This document shows positions 4,962 through 5,470 of a DNA stretch of 5,470 nt, piece by piece. The notes below the pieces were generated by a model, which worked only from the letters and a program-made list of their open reading frames with translations, ran no database searches and was not told the origin of the DNA. Origin of the DNA: an uncultured Muribaculaceae bacterium (GTDB lineage: Bacteria; Bacteroidota; Bacteroidia; Bacteroidales; Muribaculaceae); the NCBI GenBank assembly GCA_910578305.1, contig CAJTQH010000095.1, positions 1-5,470 of the forward strand, written 5' to 3'. The position numbers and the translations under genes are program-made. Each line of letters starts with the position of its first letter. Position 1 is the first letter of the stretch.

Positions 4962-5470
4962 ATGAACCAACCATTTACCACATTGCAGAGGCGGCTCAGG
5001 CTGTTGTTGCCGCTTGTTCTTGCAGTATTTGCATCGCTTACTGCATCGGCTGCAACCGTTTCAGTCACCGTCGATGACATAAAATACACCATCGACACCA
5101 CTACCGGCGAAGCCTCTGTAGCTATACAATCCGAATCCCTAAGAAAAAGTAATCTCGTAATTCCGGATTATATCACCTATAATGGTGTCAATTATCCGGT
5201 TACCACTATCAAAAACTACGCATTTTCCGGCTGCAGCGGACTGACCGGGGAGCTGACCATCGGCAACTCCGTTACCACTATTGGCAAATACGCATTTTCT
5301 CGCTGCAGCGGACTGACCGGATCGCTGACCATCAGCAACTCCGTTACCACTATCGGCGAATATGCATTTAAGTCGTGCAGCGGCCTGACCGGGTCGCTGA
5401 CCATCGGTAACTCCGTTACCACTATCGGCAATAATGCATTTCAGGACTGCAGCGGTCTGACAGGATCACT
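4962..5470 (+). CDS. BspA-like leucine-rich repeat surface protein, N-terminal part
   Basis: The frame is open from the ATG at 4962 through the window's right edge, giving 169 residues, with the 3' end outside. It starts with a Sec signal peptide: basic Q-R-R-L-R, a hydrophobic stretch at about 14-27, and an A-S-A cleavage region near residue 30. There is no lipoprotein cysteine. A short beta-rich segment with Y-T-I-D follows. Then come V-I-P-D-Y-I-T-Y-N-G-V-N-Y-P-V-T-T-I and repeats of the type A-F-x-x-C-S-G-L-T-G-x-L-T-I-x-N-S-V-T-T-I-G, the Treponema pallidum/BspA class of leucine-rich repeats (LRR_5). Such proteins are secreted and often take part in adhesion or host interaction. The start is 26 bases after the DUF2971-like stop with no strong promoter seen between. 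The two genes may be cotranscribed by position, but no functional link is evident. Confidence 0.87.
   Translation, partial: MNQPFTTLQRRLRLLLPLVLAVFASLTASAATVSVTVDDIKYTIDTTTGEASVAIQSESLRKSNLVIPDYITYNGVNYPVTTIKNYAFSGCSGLTGELTIGNSVTTIGKYAFSRCSGLTGSLTISNSVTTIGEYAFKSCSGLTGSLTIGNSVTTIGNNAFQDCSGLTGS
5220..5470 (+). repeat. 72-bp tandem repeats encoding BspA-type LRRs
   Basis: The codon pair GCA TTT recurs exactly every 72 bases, at 5220, 5292, 5364 and 5436, matching a 24-residue protein repeat. Units are nearly identical in DNA across TGCAGCGG, CTGACC and the segment encoding N-S-V-T-T-I. The variable positions are mostly the two to three codons after GCA TTT. The array continues past the window. 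Confidence 0.9.

Overview
The window looks like part of a chromosome from a member of the Bacteroidales, with Muribaculaceae as my best guess. The grounds are two good matches to the Bacteroidetes promoter consensus (TTTG, 19-21 bases, TAnnTTTG), weak or absent Shine-Dalgarno sequences, an LTA-synthase-type sulfatase, an ABC-F protein of Bacteroidetes type, an orphan HsdR_N-domain protein and a BspA-like leucine-rich repeat surface protein. The family assignment is inference.

Bases 1-2481 are an ordinary core-like plus-strand block. It holds the 3' end of an LTA-synthase-like sulfatase, a promoter, a complete ABC-F translation-factor-like ATPase and a small Dabb-domain protein. The Dabb gene meets the convergent HsdR_N-domain gene (2469-2936, minus strand), and their ends overlap by 13 bases.

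Bases 2937-3948 hold about 1 kb without a credible protein gene, but the stretch is not empty. It contains a minus-strand promoter, an array of five roughly 97-bp tandem repeats that each carry two hairpins (3040-3518), a plus-strand promoter, and what looks like a long structured RNA of roughly 235-320 nt. The RNA ends at a convincing intrinsic terminator (3870-3910). Nested complementary segments 8-11 bp long, a GNRA-capped hairpin and a closing helix support the RNA reading.

Bases 3949-4935 carry an AT-richer gene for a DUF2971-like protein. It starts only 38 bases after the RNA's terminator, with no obvious promoter of its own. The order promoter, structured RNA, terminator, accessory protein is the most unusual thing here. 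It could be an attenuated leader, an independent sRNA, or an RNA-protein module.

The window closes with the start of a secreted BspA-like protein (4962 to beyond the end), whose 24-residue repeats are nearly identical at the DNA level.
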